From: Sequoia sempervirens
Lineage: Eukaryota; Streptophyta; Pinopsida; Cupressales; Cupressaceae
Assembly (NCBI GenBank): GCA_007258455.2
Contig: VDFB02254942.1
Span: 124,001 to 188,000, forward strand
Length of the DNA stretch: 64,000 bases
Reading direction: 5' to 3'
Below are positions 24,787 through 37,102 of the stretch, in pieces. Both the position numbers and the translations under genes were made by a program. The notes beneath the pieces are model-generated. The model saw nothing but the letters and a program-made list of their open reading frames with translations, was not told the origin of the DNA and did not search any database. Position 1 is the first letter of the stretch; every line of letters begins with the position of its first letter.

Positions 24787-25598
24787 CCAAGGTGTCTAAA
24801 GTCAGGTCTTGACAATGCAGAAAACCACTCAGTGGTAATGTGTTATGCTAGTAATGACAAAGGGCATTTATGGTAAAACAAGGCTGGAAACTGACAAGTC
24901 TGTAATAAGGGTTTTGTAAAATCTAAGGATAAAGATAAACCCTAATCAAACCTTCCAAATTTGAAGTTTGGAAGCAATATGACCATCAGATATAGCAATT
25001 TCAATGATGCTTTATCCTAAACTAACACGGATTTCAAAGAAATAGCAAAAGATTAAGGGTTATGAGAGATTCTAATCTAAAACCTAAGATCAATCACAAC
25101 AATGGTTAATCCTGCAAATGTACAAATCCCCATGAAACCAATTCCTGCTTGATCAAGGACAAGCCTACAACTACACAGAAACGGTGAAATATTCAAAGGT
25201 AACTGGAAGATTTTCAGACTGAAACATTCAAACACATACCCAGATTTTGGCATAACATGCATAAACATCCACAATTGAACTTAATGCAATATTTTCCTCA
25301 GACTAACCTTACAAAGTAACTTACAATCAGCAAATTACAAAAGGTATGAGCAGCAGATTCATCTAAACATCATTAACATTTCACCATTATCATGAAAGAA
25401 CTGAAACTACCATTTCAGAACCAAAAAAAGAAACCATAACACTTTCAAACTCAACACAAAAATTCACCAAATCAATGACCTATCTGCATTAATTTCTCCA
25501 ACATTTGCTTAACAATTTCTAGTTCTTCATCTCCTAAAACCTAACCTGGAACTCTAACTTGCCAATTCTAACCCCTTACAAATGAGGAGGCACTGGCC

Positions 25599-25605
25599 TT
25601 TTATA
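25599..25605 (-). promoter_or_regulatory. TATA box of LTR-I
   Basis: CTATAAAAGG on the minus strand, followed after about 12 bases by CCTCATTTGTA. The same TATA plus CCTCATTTGTA block occurs in B (41516) and C (60296), marking the probable genomic-RNA promoter and start site. Confidence 0.65.
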
Positions 25606-26419
25606 GATTTTACATTTGAAATCAATGGCCAAGATTAAATCTATCCAAGGACGCAGATCATCCTTCCAGAAACCCTAAGAAGTTACATCAAGTTTGGCAA
25701 CACATGCCTCAATAACGTCCAATCAGATAAGTTTGTTACAATTTTGGTCCAAAGCAGAATAGGCATTCCTCCACCTTGATTATGATGAAAATTCCTATTG
25801 GAGAAATGAAAATAGCTTCACATGTTACCCTTTGAAACATTTCTCTAGTTGGCACAATCTTGACACAGATTCTCATAAATCTTTTAGTTGCAATTAAATC
25901 TCAATTCTAAAATCTTCTTGGCAGCAAATCAGGTCTCACACACAACCATATCCAAGTTTATTTGAGCAATTTGAATCTTCCACCTCTTTGGCACGTTTCC
26001 ATAGGCGGATTCCTCTGGATAACTTAGTGCACTTGACCCTTCTTGATAAGTGTGACATCAACTTGGAATCTCCATCAGCTTAATCTTTATCATTGTATTT
26101 TATTCTTACTGTGGCATATTTAGGTGGTTGCACAAATCACATTTATCCTGCAAGCATATAAAAGCAGATAATTAGATAAGCAAATTATAAAAGGATTAAT
26201 ATTGAATTAAATTTAATCTAAAAACTCTAACAAATTCAATCCCTCTCGCAATATTACAATCTCCAAGATGATTCTACTCAACTCTCATAAGAGGGCCATA
26301 TAAACTACCAACAAAGCCTATTGATTATTGAAATCACATAAATAATTAAATCAAATTCTTGAAGTTGTAATTTCAAATCAAACAACTGAATTAACATTTC
26401 TGAGGGTGAAACTTATGTA

Positions 26420-29400
26420 AGCTCGTCGTCCTTGAAAATCCTGCATACGACAACTTGCAAACATTATTCTCTGATCTACAACCCTGCCTTCACAGACTAT
26501 TAAATTCTGCAAACCACCTCGTTGTCAATTCTTTGTCCACCACCTCATTAATTCGGGGGAGTTTCTACCGCAGCCATCACCACTCCTTTGTACCCTTAGC
26601 ACACCTACCAATCATGAAAATGATGCCCTTGCGAATTCCAAGTCCTCATAGATTGTAAGCTATCATTTCACTGATGTCTTTATCAACTTCCTTCTATGCC
26701 ACTACTTTCGTATTATAACATATGGACGAAATCTCAAGGCATAGCATGGAAATCCCCGACCTTTATTTTCACAAATTCCAAGTAATTCAAAACTCGAGCC
26801 TCTCGATCATTAGCGATTTTAAATGCAAGGTTAAACTAGCCTTCGTATTTATCAACAATGCATAACACACTATGCAATCCCATATCCGATTAGTCATTGC
26901 ACCCTTCATGAAACTTAAACACTATGGATATATCCTTGGAACGGCCCACCATGTCTGCGCGCCACGAATCCATGAAGCTTCATTATTAATTTTCGGTTTC
27001 CTTCGGGCATTGCAATTTTAAAGTCCTCATAGATTGATTTATCATGCTAATACAAAACCGTACTCAGCATTGTGAACCCTTGCTCTCACAAGCCTAGCCT
27101 CCTATTGCGAGTCTTTTATCCTAGCAAGCGTTGCAAACTGAAGTCATTTCTTCATGCCTTCGATATTCCGTGGATTCCTTTCACACATGAAATTCATGAG
27201 CCTCTTCCTCTAATAGCGATACGATCTCGGCTTGTTCTGGACAACAAGCTAAACATGACAGCTTGGGGTTCTTTGTTTTTGCAACATTTGGTGATTAGCA
27301 GAGCCCCATGACATTTTCTGTTTAAATCCGCAAGGATGCTCATTTAATCGGCTTTTCAAACATTGGTAGCTCCCACCCTTGATGACCTACGATTATTTCA
27401 GTGGAGTGCTACTTTGCCTTATTCACGTGCGATGAGACCAATAGTGGCGATTTGCATAAATTCTTTAGATTTATGACTTCGTCTTGCATTTTACTGTTGA
27501 ATTTGAATGAATGACCAACTTGTGAGCTGCAATTCCTTCTAGCCGTGGCGTCAAATGCATTCGCATTCAAAATCTTCAGGTTCCCCCTTTCATCGCGTAC
27601 TTCTTACAGATTTAATCTATATTTATTTAATGGCCTTCCACACATAAATCTTCATTTGTACGGATTTACACATGCGCAAAAACACTTCCTTGTCCTTTTG
27701 TACTCATTGCGGATTCCGCAGCTTGAGGGATTTCGCGAGCTCATTATGTTGGGGATTTCTTGTATACATGAAATCCCCGAGCCTTTGTTTTATTTACACA
27801 CACCTTCGCGAACTCCAAACACATGCGAAATCTCCGGTCGTCTTTCCATTGTGAATTCCCTGTACATGTGGAATCTCTGATTTTTTCTCTCCGTCACGGA
27901 TTTCTCAAGGACAAGAAATCTCCGACCTTATACTTTTATCGCGGATTCCATGAGTGCTCGAAATCCCCGAGAACAGGTTTCTCGTGAATTTCCTGGTATA
28001 TGGAAATCTCCAAACCATTACTAATTCTACCATTTTTATCCTCTCGTGACTTTTGTGAATTTCATCATCTTTGGAATTCTTCGATTCTTCATTCATAATG
28101 ATTGCGACTTGCCACGATCCTCCTATGTGCTCACTCAGACCCATGATCTTATGAAATGTTGCAAGTGACAATCTCTTTGGATTTATATCCAGTGGTTGGC
28201 AGATTAATACGCTCGTCACAATGTGTCCCACCTGCGGGGATTACCTTGACAGAAGCTGTAGGATCCTTTTACTCATACTTGACCACGCAAATCCTTCAAC
28301 CTATATTTATACCTACTGAAGAGACTCGAAAAATCCTCATTTATCACGGCGTTGTGGACCCAAAATTCTTAAGCATTTTTAGCAATCCACGATCCCTTCC
28401 TAAACTGTTACACCACCATTTTAATCCTGGATGCCCTTTAGTCTTATGGATGCTGTTAGAAAAACCCGTGAGTGGTGAAGCGATTTTCAAGCCATGATAG
28501 CCCAAAAGATCTCATGCCTGTGCATAATGTGTATGATGTAATGGCAACATTGAAGTCGTGAATACATTAACGGATAAGCCTCCTTAACATTCCGTCATTT
28601 ACACTGTTTGATCAATGAACCTTGCATCTAATCCAAGTGATTTTTTCAGCACTCACCATGTGGGCAGTAACATGTGCAACAATAAATCAGGGAACCTTCT
28701 TTTATGCTGCAATTGTGTTCGAGACTCTCGTCCATTAACACCTATATTTCATGTCCAATGACTGTGCGGATCTCTTATGGGTAGAGATACTTCATGAAAA
28801 ACACAATTCTTTGCCGCTTCTAACTTCCATTCAAATTCCCAAGGTGAACTTTGTTTTCACAAAAAGATTGCAAATCCCCCATATGTCTCCATATCACTGT
28901 TAATAGTGGCAATTCCCATAAACAATGCAACGTCCACAACATCCTTGAGGTCGTCCTCTCATGGGTGGTACTTGCATGAAATGCCATCGCTGAAATCCCA
29001 TTTTGAGCTCCTTTGATCCATGCAAACTTCATTTTATATCTTTCATCCATACGGGGCCCACTTGAATTACTCGATCTCGTTTCAGTACTTGTTCGTTATG
29101 GGCTTCAATTCTTCATACAGTACGATGTGTCTTGACATGCTCAGTCATTCTATTCGCAGGTAGATGAAGACCATTAACCTAATCTTCCCCTACTTCATAC
29201 GACACTTCCATTTTACCTTAATGCCTCCTCTTTGTGCCATGGCATGCACATAATTCCCGAGCCCACATTTTTTCAAATGTTTCCTTTCACATCACGGAAT
29301 CCATGCATGCTCGAAATCCCCGAGCGACTATCATCTCCGCCGATCACTGCCTCGCGAATTTAGCAATTCCGCAGATTTCAAAAGGTGAGGAAACGCCCGA

Positions 29401-29640
29401 ACCTCTTCATTGCGGATTTCACCTACCCCTGAAATCTCTAGCACTTCACATCATCACATAATCCATGATGACAGGGAATCTCCGACATCCTTCCCTTCTT
29501 GCCGAATCCATGACCTCAGGAAATCCCCAAGAATTGTTTTCAACACGAAATTCTTATACTTGAGAAATCTTCGGGCCTCCCGTTGCAATTTTCTTGATGT
29601 GTGGAAATATCCGAGACTGCCCTATCCTTAACAATATTCG
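26420..29640 (-). repeat. Degenerate array of GGAAATCCCCGA and GCGGATTCC words in LTR-I
   Basis: Words like GAAATCCCCGAG (26749, 27769, 27959, 29310), GAAATCTCCGAC (27925) and CGCGGATTCCATG recur in alternation at irregular spacing, commonly 30-100 bp. The two words are partly complementary (GGATTCC with GGAAATCC). It holds the place that the GGCGCA array has in A, B and C. No gene seen. Confidence 0.7.
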
Positions 29641-30158
29641 TGAACCTGAAAGTCCCATGGATTACACTCTTCCTTGAATTCCAATTTCACGGATGACCTC
29701 AAATAATATATAAATTAGAGGTTTTGAACCCCTTAAACTATTAACACGAGCTAGACGCCTGCAAAGCATGGTTAATACTGAAACACAAATATTAACTCAA
29801 GTTAGTGAATCATTAAAGTTCAACTTTTCATATTTTAAATGCTCAATGGGCCCCAATTGTGCATGCGACTCAGGTAATATTGATTTGCGTAAGGTCAACA
29901 TACAACAGGATGTAGGGAACTAAATGCTTATAGCCAATCCAATGAACTATTACCCTTATGTTAGATAACAATTGCAAAGCAAAATTTAAGATTTTAAAAT
30001 TTTGCACCAAGACACATGAAAACGTAGCTTTCAAATCAGATCCGGACTTAGTTTCTGGGAAGGCAAGACTATAGATCAGAAAAGCGAAATGCGGAAACAC
30101 AAACAAAAGAGGGTCCCTGCCTTCAGCGGGGCGTATGTATAAAATGCACAACATAGGC

Positions 30159-31815
30159 GAAGGCATTTTTATACTCCATGAATTTTTTTAATGTCGTGAC
30201 TTTGAGTATTGGGTCCTAGTCATCTTCCTCCATAATCACTTGAGGATTATCTATATCTCCCAGATTTAATTTGTTCATTGTGGGTTCCTCGAACTTGATC
30301 ATTTTATCCCATTCAAAGTTATGGGCTGGCGTATCATCCATTCTGACAACTCCTTTGTACTTCTCATATTTTGGGGGAATTGTTCGACTTGTTATTGTTT
30401 GATCATTTTCTTCTTCTTCAATTTCCCCGATTTGTAACATATTGCACTCTAGTTGGGATATTTCATAATCTTCCAATTGCGAGTGAAAAAGTCCATTTAG
30501 AGAACTTGTTTCATCCTCGAAACAATGTTGGAGATCGAGTACCCCCTCATCACTAGGTTCCATGATCCCTCTCTCTTTTTCTTCCCTTGTTTCTCCTCCC
30601 TTTGACTTCGAATCAGAAGAAGCAATGTCCTCATTCACTGCCTAGTTTCTCAAGTCGATGACGTACTTATTGCCCTTGTTCTCTATCGAGAGGGTGTTCC
30701 TTTTCCAGTTATGATCTACCTTGGCTGCTACAAGCCATCCTCTTCCCAACAATGCATTGTATGGTTTCTTCCATGGAGGAATAACCACGAAATTTGGCAA
30801 AAATTGTTGGGTCTCGATCGTTACCTTCTATGCCATTAATGTTCCCAACATTTTGATTCCATATTGATCTGTTCCTATCAGTTGGAAGGTCAGTGGCCGG
30901 ATGGTTGGTTTCTCAATACCTTTCCAAGTATCTTCGTGCAGTACGTTTATTCCTGATCCTTCATTGACAATTGCATTAGTGAGGTGTTTTCCCAAGATAT
31001 GCATCTCTACAGTGACTGGTTTCTTGCTTATGTTTACAATCAGCAACATCAGGTTGATGACTTTCTTTCCCTGTGGTAGTAGTTCTATTACTATGTCCAA
31101 ACTTTTACATTCTTGGTTCTAATTTTGGATAATCGCCTTGATTGCCACTCTTTGTTGTGGCATACTTTGCAGAAGGTTTGTTATTGTTATAAGTATAATT
31201 GTTTGCAATACTTTCCATACAATATCTTTTTTAGGCTCCGACCACGTAGAGGTACTTGTGGTTTCATTGGAAGTCCTCTGTTCCATTGCCATGGCTTGCT
31301 CCACTTTTGCTTTTGATTCTCGAAGTTGTTCTTTCTTTGTACAAAGGTCTAGGTATGTGGACTTCTTCGTTTGTGCTCGGGTGATGGCTAGTATTGCCTT
31401 GTCTTGTTCTTCTACGACTAGCTTATTAATGATACCTTTTGTTTGGGACAATCGGTGTCTTCATCGCCTGGTCCACACCTCTTGCATAACATCCCGGTCT
31501 TGTTTTGATTATTTTGATACTCCCTGGCGAAATGTCCCCATTCATTGCATTCACGACATTGGATCATAGGTCTTCCTTTGGCATCATATTTAATTCTACT
31601 TCTCAGTTCACTATTGTTAGGTTTTCTCACCTATTGCAGTATCGGCTAGGGGATGCATTAGTGTTGTAGTTTTGTGGTTTTGGTGGTGTGTTTGGTGAGG
31701 TAGGTTGTTCCCCTTGTGTGAAAAGTACTTGTGTGTTGTCTTGATGGGCATTCCTTAATGGAATATCCCATAACTTGGTAGATGTCACAAAACAAATTTT
31801 TAGGCAGTGTGCCAC
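30159..31815 (-). pseudogene. Gag zinc-knuckle, protease and RT lead-in remnant of Gypsy element H
   Basis: From upstream: a degenerate knuckle (FCDIYQVMGYSIKECP near 31780), a second CCHC-type knuckle (CRECNEWGHFAREY, then CKRCGPGDEDTDCP near 31500), a retropepsin-like segment (IVNEGSGINVLHEDTW near 30950, with asparagine where the catalytic aspartate is expected), an acidic linker, and the RT lead-in LNLGDIDNPQVIMEEDD (30240). Frames are broken by stops. The gag end is cut by the hAT element at 31816 and the RT end by LTR-I at 30158. Confidence 0.75.
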
Positions 31816-32314
31816 GGGCATTGGAGACGAGGGGACGAGGGGACAGGTTTCGGGGACAGGGGGACAAAGGGCCTAAGTTTGGGGACGGTGGGGGGACAGC
31901 GGCGGGGTGGTGGTGCTGATATAGTTATACATATACTTATAGTACTTGAAAAACTAGTTTTGACAAGATGTATAACAGTATAAGAATTACATTTCAAATG
32001 AAACTATAGGAAATTAGTAAAATTATAACATAGCAAAATTTGAAATACTAAATCTAAATACGAAGATTTCTTGAATGCTAATTGCTAAATAAAATTTGAC
32101 AAATGAAATTGTCAAATTAGAGATTTCTATTATATCGAAAATATGAATATCTGATGTCATATGAGATATCACAAAGTCTATAAAGATGATTACATGATTC
32201 ATCATTAGAATGAGTAGCAAATGCCAAATAGTAAATACAGATACTAATAGCAATAACATTACAAAAGACAAAATGCCAAAATGTCAAAACTCAAAATGTA
32301 GTGGAGGGAGGCCT

Positions 32315-34645
32315 CTAATCATCTGCAAACTCCTCATCACTGGAACTGTTGGACTCCACAAGGTCAAGATCCCTCAAGCTCACACCAACCAGCCCTGCAT
32401 CTGAAGTGGTAGGATCATCCTCATCAATCTGTGAAGGCTCCTCTGGCTCCACATCCCATCGTGCTACTGGACTCTCCTTGTACACAAGTGTCTTGCGGTC
32501 CATGAGATGCAAAGCACTGTGTACAACCACAAGCTTCTCTGCTCTCTTAGAGGTAAGTCTGTTCCTCTTAAGAAAGTGGATGAAGTTATATGTAGACCAG
32601 TTCCTCTTAGTAGTTGAAGAACTGAAACCTAGGATAGTAGACGGATAGCTAGAGTGGTGGTCAAAGATTTTGGACCATGACAATTCCACCACAAAAGTGG
32701 GTCCTCTTGTGCCATAGACTCTATATCCATCTTTGCCGCATCTGAATAGCCTCTAAGAGTGGAAAATCTTCCCCACTTAGTGTGAATTATGCTGGCATCT
32801 CTAGAATCATACATCTTCTCTATGCACCTAAAGAAACCCGCCTTCACCTCATCATCCTGAATCGGTGTCACTCTACCCAGTCTAGCCTTGTACCACTTAG
32901 GATTCCAAGGCAAAGGCAACCATATGCAAAGGAGTGTTCAATTTGTCCCATCTGTGCTGAATGATTGGCCGGATGTGCTCATTGTAGAATGCTAGAGAGG
33001 GGTCCTTCACTCGCACAACAACCCTCACTTGGTCAAGCATAGAGTCGAAGCACTCATACACCTCTCCAAGGTTAGGTGCATCCCCATCCCCATATCTGAT
33101 AACCTGGAATATTGGAGAAATGATGGAGACAATGTATTTCGCATAAGTCCAAAACACATCACTCTTCACTATCTCCTTCACCCTTCTCCCCTGCACTGTC
33201 TTGGCCTTAGCCCACCTATTCCACTCATTAGTCATAACCATGAGTTGCAATGCCTCTTGCAACTCAATCATTCTCTCCAAGAGAATGAAATAGGTTGCAT
33301 ATCTGGTCTCAACTGGTTTCAATAACTCCTTTGCGAAGGTCCCGAAGAGTGCATGTGAAGTGTGGTGGTTGTAGGTAAACATCTGCACATTTCTCGCATT
33401 GGTGACCACTCCTCTAATCCAATCAATCTTCCCCATGTCCTTGAGTGCATTGTTCATGGAATGCACACAACATGGGGTCCACCAAATATGTTTGTAGGCT
33501 GCCTGAATGAGTCTCCCTGTTGCTCTACACACATGGGCTGCATCTGTGACTACTTGGACCACATTTTGTGGCCCAACCTCCTCAATAGCCTCCCTGAGGA
33601 CTTGAAACTGAAAATCAACATCTTTGCGATGCCCTGTACAATCAACTATTCTAAGGAAGCATGGGCCCTCTGCACATGTGACCATGATGTTGATGAGTGG
33701 ACGATGGCTAATGTCCATCCACCCATCCATAACTATGCTGCACCCAGATGCCACCCAACATGCCTTCATCTTTTCCATCAAAATATTGATCTTGGAATAG
33801 CACTTATCCAAGATCGAGGTCCTCATTTTCGTCTCACCTGGTGGCACATATGATGTTCCTCCCTTCGCCACCATAGCCATCATCTCCCCATAATAAGGAG
33901 ACCGTGTAACATGAAATGGAATGCCATTGGCAAAGAAGAACTTGCCAATGGATTCATCTATCTTATTTCTCAGCTGCACATTAAACATATCAGTTATGGG
34001 GTTACTCTGCGATGTTTGCAACTTGCGTCTCCCTGTCCCCCTAGCGGCATTAGAAGTGGAAGTGGATGGAGATCCAAACATCATTCCTCTCATCTACGAA
34101 GCATGAGGAGAAGTATGTGGCCCATGATGGCTGTGCTGAAGGGCTGCCCTAGTAGTCAAAGTAGTAGGGATTGAAATATTTATGTCATCTGGAACGCCCC
34201 AAAGCTTGTTAAACTCAACTCTATACTGTATATTTTTAAGTTCCTTCAAAAACTTACAATGCTCCACACCTTTTCTTGTCCAAAAAAGAAAGTGTGCATT
34301 CACTCTAGTGATGCTACCAAACCATTCAGTCCCACAAATGTTGCGCTTCCACTTCCTTGTTCCTCCACATGAACGTGATGTGCCTTGTATTCTTGAAGCA
34401 AACTGTTTGAGAGGAGACTTAGGATCAAAAGCACCCCTAGCAAACTGTGCCAACAACTCTAAAGGGCAACCTGTACTAGCTGGTGCATTCGCTATGGAAC
34501 TAGATTGGGCTCCAGGATCAGCCCCATGGTCACCCCCCTCATCCTCAGGTTCAAATTCTGAATCATGTTCACTATGAGAATAGTTTTCCATCTCATCCTC
34601 ACTCATGTCTTGGGAGCTCATTGTGAAAGTGACACTGCATTTCAC
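32315..34645 (-). pseudogene. hAT (BED finger, DUF659, hATC) transposase pseudogene
   Basis: In order: an acidic N terminus, a BED-type finger (near 34350-34280), the DUF659 core with IVMDGWMD, VTDAAHVCRATG and WWTPCCVHSMNNAL, and a C-terminal hATC dimerisation block (RNWSTYNFIHFLKRNR near 32590). Lesions: in the BED finger the first cysteine reads arginine (KWKRNICGTEW), TAG at 34094-34096 breaks an otherwise continuous frame, frameshifts occur near 32900 and 32650, and the usual CERNWS reads TKRNWS, losing the conserved glutamate. The enzyme cannot be active as written. Confidence 0.9.
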
Positions 34646-34786
34646 AAAATAAAAATAAAAATAAAATCAGCCTAGTTTAACAAATTGAAATACAAATTTG
34701 AAATTTTAATTTTGAAAATAAAATTTACAATTTATAATTTTTAAATTTTATATTACTTAAAAATTAAAATAAAAATAATAAAATTT

Positions 34787-34853
34787 GATGTCAAATCTTG
34801 AGGGCAAAATGATGAATGATTCATTCATCATTTTGCCCTCAAGATTCAACATC
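34787..34853. repeat. Near-perfect palindrome, 33-bp arms
   Basis: Arms 34787-34819 and 34821-34853 are inverted copies with about two mismatches and a one-base centre. It lies about 140 bp upstream of the hAT transposase start. It could form a cruciform or a transcript hairpin. Confidence 0.85.
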
Positions 34854-36233
34854 AAATCTGATTTTGAGATGAATAAGAAAAAAAAACAAGTTTAAAGTTA
34901 AACAAACAAAGAATTGAAAAATGAAAATCAGAAAATAAAACAAGAAAAAATAAGAAATCTAAAAAACCCTACCTTGTGCTTGAAAAATCTCTCCAAAATG
35001 CAGTAGAATCCTCTTCCTCCTCTTCTTCTTGTTCCTTCTCACTCCTATCACACTTGCAATCACTTTTTTCACTCCTTCAATCGAACTTCTACAAGTTTTT
35101 CCTCCTCTTTAGCTTGCTGGAAAAAAATCAGTCTTTCAAAATGTGAGTGAAATCATGAAATAAGATGGTTTTGTGTTGTTTTGGGAGAAGGGGTGGGGTC
35201 CACGTCAAATTAGGGTTACCCCCAACCCCCAAAAATCGAACTTTTTTTTTAAATTTAAATTTTTTATGTTGCATTTGACGTGGGGCGACGGGAGACGTCT
35301 TCCCGCCTCTCGAGAAATGCCTAGGCGTCTCCCAACGAGGCGTGGAGACGTCTCCCAAGGAGACTTGGGGACGTATCCACGTCTCCACGTCTCCTTGGGA
35401 GATGTGGAGATGTTTCCCTGTCTCCGGTGGAGCATCGGTGGCGGTGGTGGGACGATGGGAGACGTCACATCCCTGTTTCCCTGTCCCGGAAACGTCCTCG
35501 TCTCCGAAACGCAGCCCAAAAGGGGGGGAAACGCGTTGTTGGCGTTTAAATTCGCACCTTTGGAATGCGTATTTGAAATGGACAGCTATGCATAGATAAA
35601 CTGCTCTTCAAATTAGGAGGGGAAGCTCCCTCTTGCTGATGGTGTTGAAAGAAAGTAAACTAAGAACTAAGTTGCCTATCTTTTTGATCAGCTTAGAGCA
35701 CAAGGTTTATTAAACACAAACGCCGCAGCTGAGGTTTTTTGTTTTGAGAACTTCAACTACGACTAACTTAAACTAAAGATGTTTCTAACTTCTCAAGTAA
35801 TAAGCAGAGCAAGAGAAACTAGAAATGAACAAGGTTGATTTCTGACAAAATACTTCGATAAACTCTTTCTCAACAAACATCTACACACTTCAATGTAAGT
35901 TGAAATCAAGATTATAAAAGTAGAACACAAATAATGGAAATCTGAGATGTTATATCAAGGAAAAGGAGGCTCATGATTTTATTACTCAAACTTCTGGAAC
36001 AAAACTTACTTCTAACATGCCTGGAACAAGAAATTGCAGCTAAAGAGGCTTGCAATTCTTATTCTTACACAATACGAACAGCAATTACAATAACTTTTTG
36101 TTGGCTAAAAGAGACTCGACAATTGGCTATCATAAAACAATTGAACAATATTTGAGTAACAAATAAAAGGCACAATAGGCTCAGCGTTTTGTTATCACTA
36201 GCATGGTTAAAGAAACTAATGAGCAAAGGCTCT

Positions 36234-36241
36234 TATTTATA
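36234..36241 (-). promoter_or_regulatory. TATA box of F LTR
   Basis: TATAAATA on the minus strand, followed by AGAGCC and GCTCATTAG, a weaker version of the TATA-CCTCATTTGTA block in B, C and LTR-I. It lies just downstream of the LEO-like frame. Confidence 0.55.
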
Positions 36242-36479
36242 GACAAGCAGAGGAGTAGGGAACCCTAAAATCTCCTTGCTTTCACAATCTAGGGCTTGCT
36301 CAGCAAGCAAGCTTTATTACTAAATCTAGAAAGAAGATAACATCTAACACCTAAGAAAGCAGAAAAAGCGGGAAACGCCAACTATTACATTTTATCTTCT
36401 TTCTCTTCTCAAAGAATGGATAAGAATCATTCCAAGAATAGAAAGAAAGCGGGAAGAAAGCTTCTAGAAGAAAGCTACT

Positions 36480-37102
36480 TTAAAGCTCGATCACATCCGC
36501 TAGAAAATTAGAAATTGTGTCCCGGTTCGGTGTATTTATGCCCTTAATAGCAAAACACCGCTTTTCTAGAATATCTTCACCATCTGCAACAGATCTCAGG
36601 AAATCTTCAACCTCATTGGCTGCCTTTTCAAACTTTGCTGACATCATGGAAGTGTGACTTGGCAGAGTCTTATGTTTTTCTTTCATCCACCTCTGCGCAA
36701 TCTTCTTACTATATTTGTCTTTGTGCATTTCCCAAATCCTTTCACATTCACCCTTTGAGATAGTGACGCTTTCAGGCCAAGGGGGAATGGAAAAACACTT
36801 CTCGATCATATCAGGCTTCAAACTGCAAATCAACCTGCCATCAACTGACTGAATCTCCCTTGTAGCCGGGTTGTAATGCTTGATGCAAGCGATTACAAAC
36901 TCAAGAATTGAACTGATATAGGAATAGACGCTGCTGCGAGGAGTCCAGAGTGTCCCATGTTCCTGATTGAGGTGTTGCCTGCGCTCTCCAAAGCATGTAA
37001 ATCAAACACCGGCTTGATATGATGCAAGTCTGTCTCAGCTGTTTTGATGAAATCATGATAGAGAGCTGATTCAGTCTTGAAAACATTGGGAGTGTACTCC
37101 AT
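36480..37102 (-). pseudogene. Short LEO-like protein in the LTR of F
   Basis: The first part (37102 to about 36915) begins MEYTPNVFKTESALYHDF and includes IRNMGHSGLLAAASIP. After one frameshift the frame continues EFVIACIKHYNPATREIQ, then SVDGRLICSLKPDMIEKCF and a charged helical part, ending at 36480. It aligns with the LEO protein of copy C around residues 85-200: GLLAAASIP with GLYAAVGFQ, ACIKHYN with ECANFYN, SVDGRLICSLKPDMIEKCF with SPDGTLLANLAPDAIGEAF. At about 207 residues it lacks the middle and C-terminal parts of LEO. It is followed by the LTR's TATA box, as in C. Confidence 0.65.

Larger units (their letters stand above)
24689..30153 (-). mobile_element. Giant solo LTR (LTR-I, 5.5 kb)
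   Basis: On the minus strand it starts TGTTGTGCATTTT (30153) and ends CATCAACA (24689). It is flanked by the 5-bp target duplication TAGGC (24684-24688 and 30154-30158). Removing it rejoins the H polyprotein between KNAFA and TYKDLKRVPQ. The start carries a 6-bp stem-loop (CCCTGC/GCGGGG at 30115-30131) in the same place as in copies A-C, and a TATA box lies 916 bp before its end, as in B and C. It has a long degenerate array but no LEO frame or CTA(A/T)4TAG cluster that I could find. Confidence 0.88.
31816..35517 (-). mobile_element. hAT element with degenerate transposase gene
   Basis: Both ends carry inverted G-rich terminal sequence: GGGCATTGGAGACGAGG at 31816 and, on the opposite strand from 35517, GGGCTGCGTTTCGGAGACG, each followed by GGGACAGGG words. 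Between them lies a hAT transposase on the minus strand. The left end interrupts gag of H. The right end lies only about 20 bp from the 3' LTR of F (35537), and I could not find a clean 8-bp target duplication; F may have landed in this end. Confidence 0.65.

Noticed and set aside
26225..26245. TGTTAGAG on the minus strand near 26232 as the start of another LTR
   Set aside because: It lies within LTR-I, whose borders are supported by an exact target duplication and by the rejoined H reading frame.
35128..35599. Frames on both strands at 35128-35599
   Set aside because: They lie in the G-rich terminal repeat of the hAT element and the adjoining LTR end; no protein motif.
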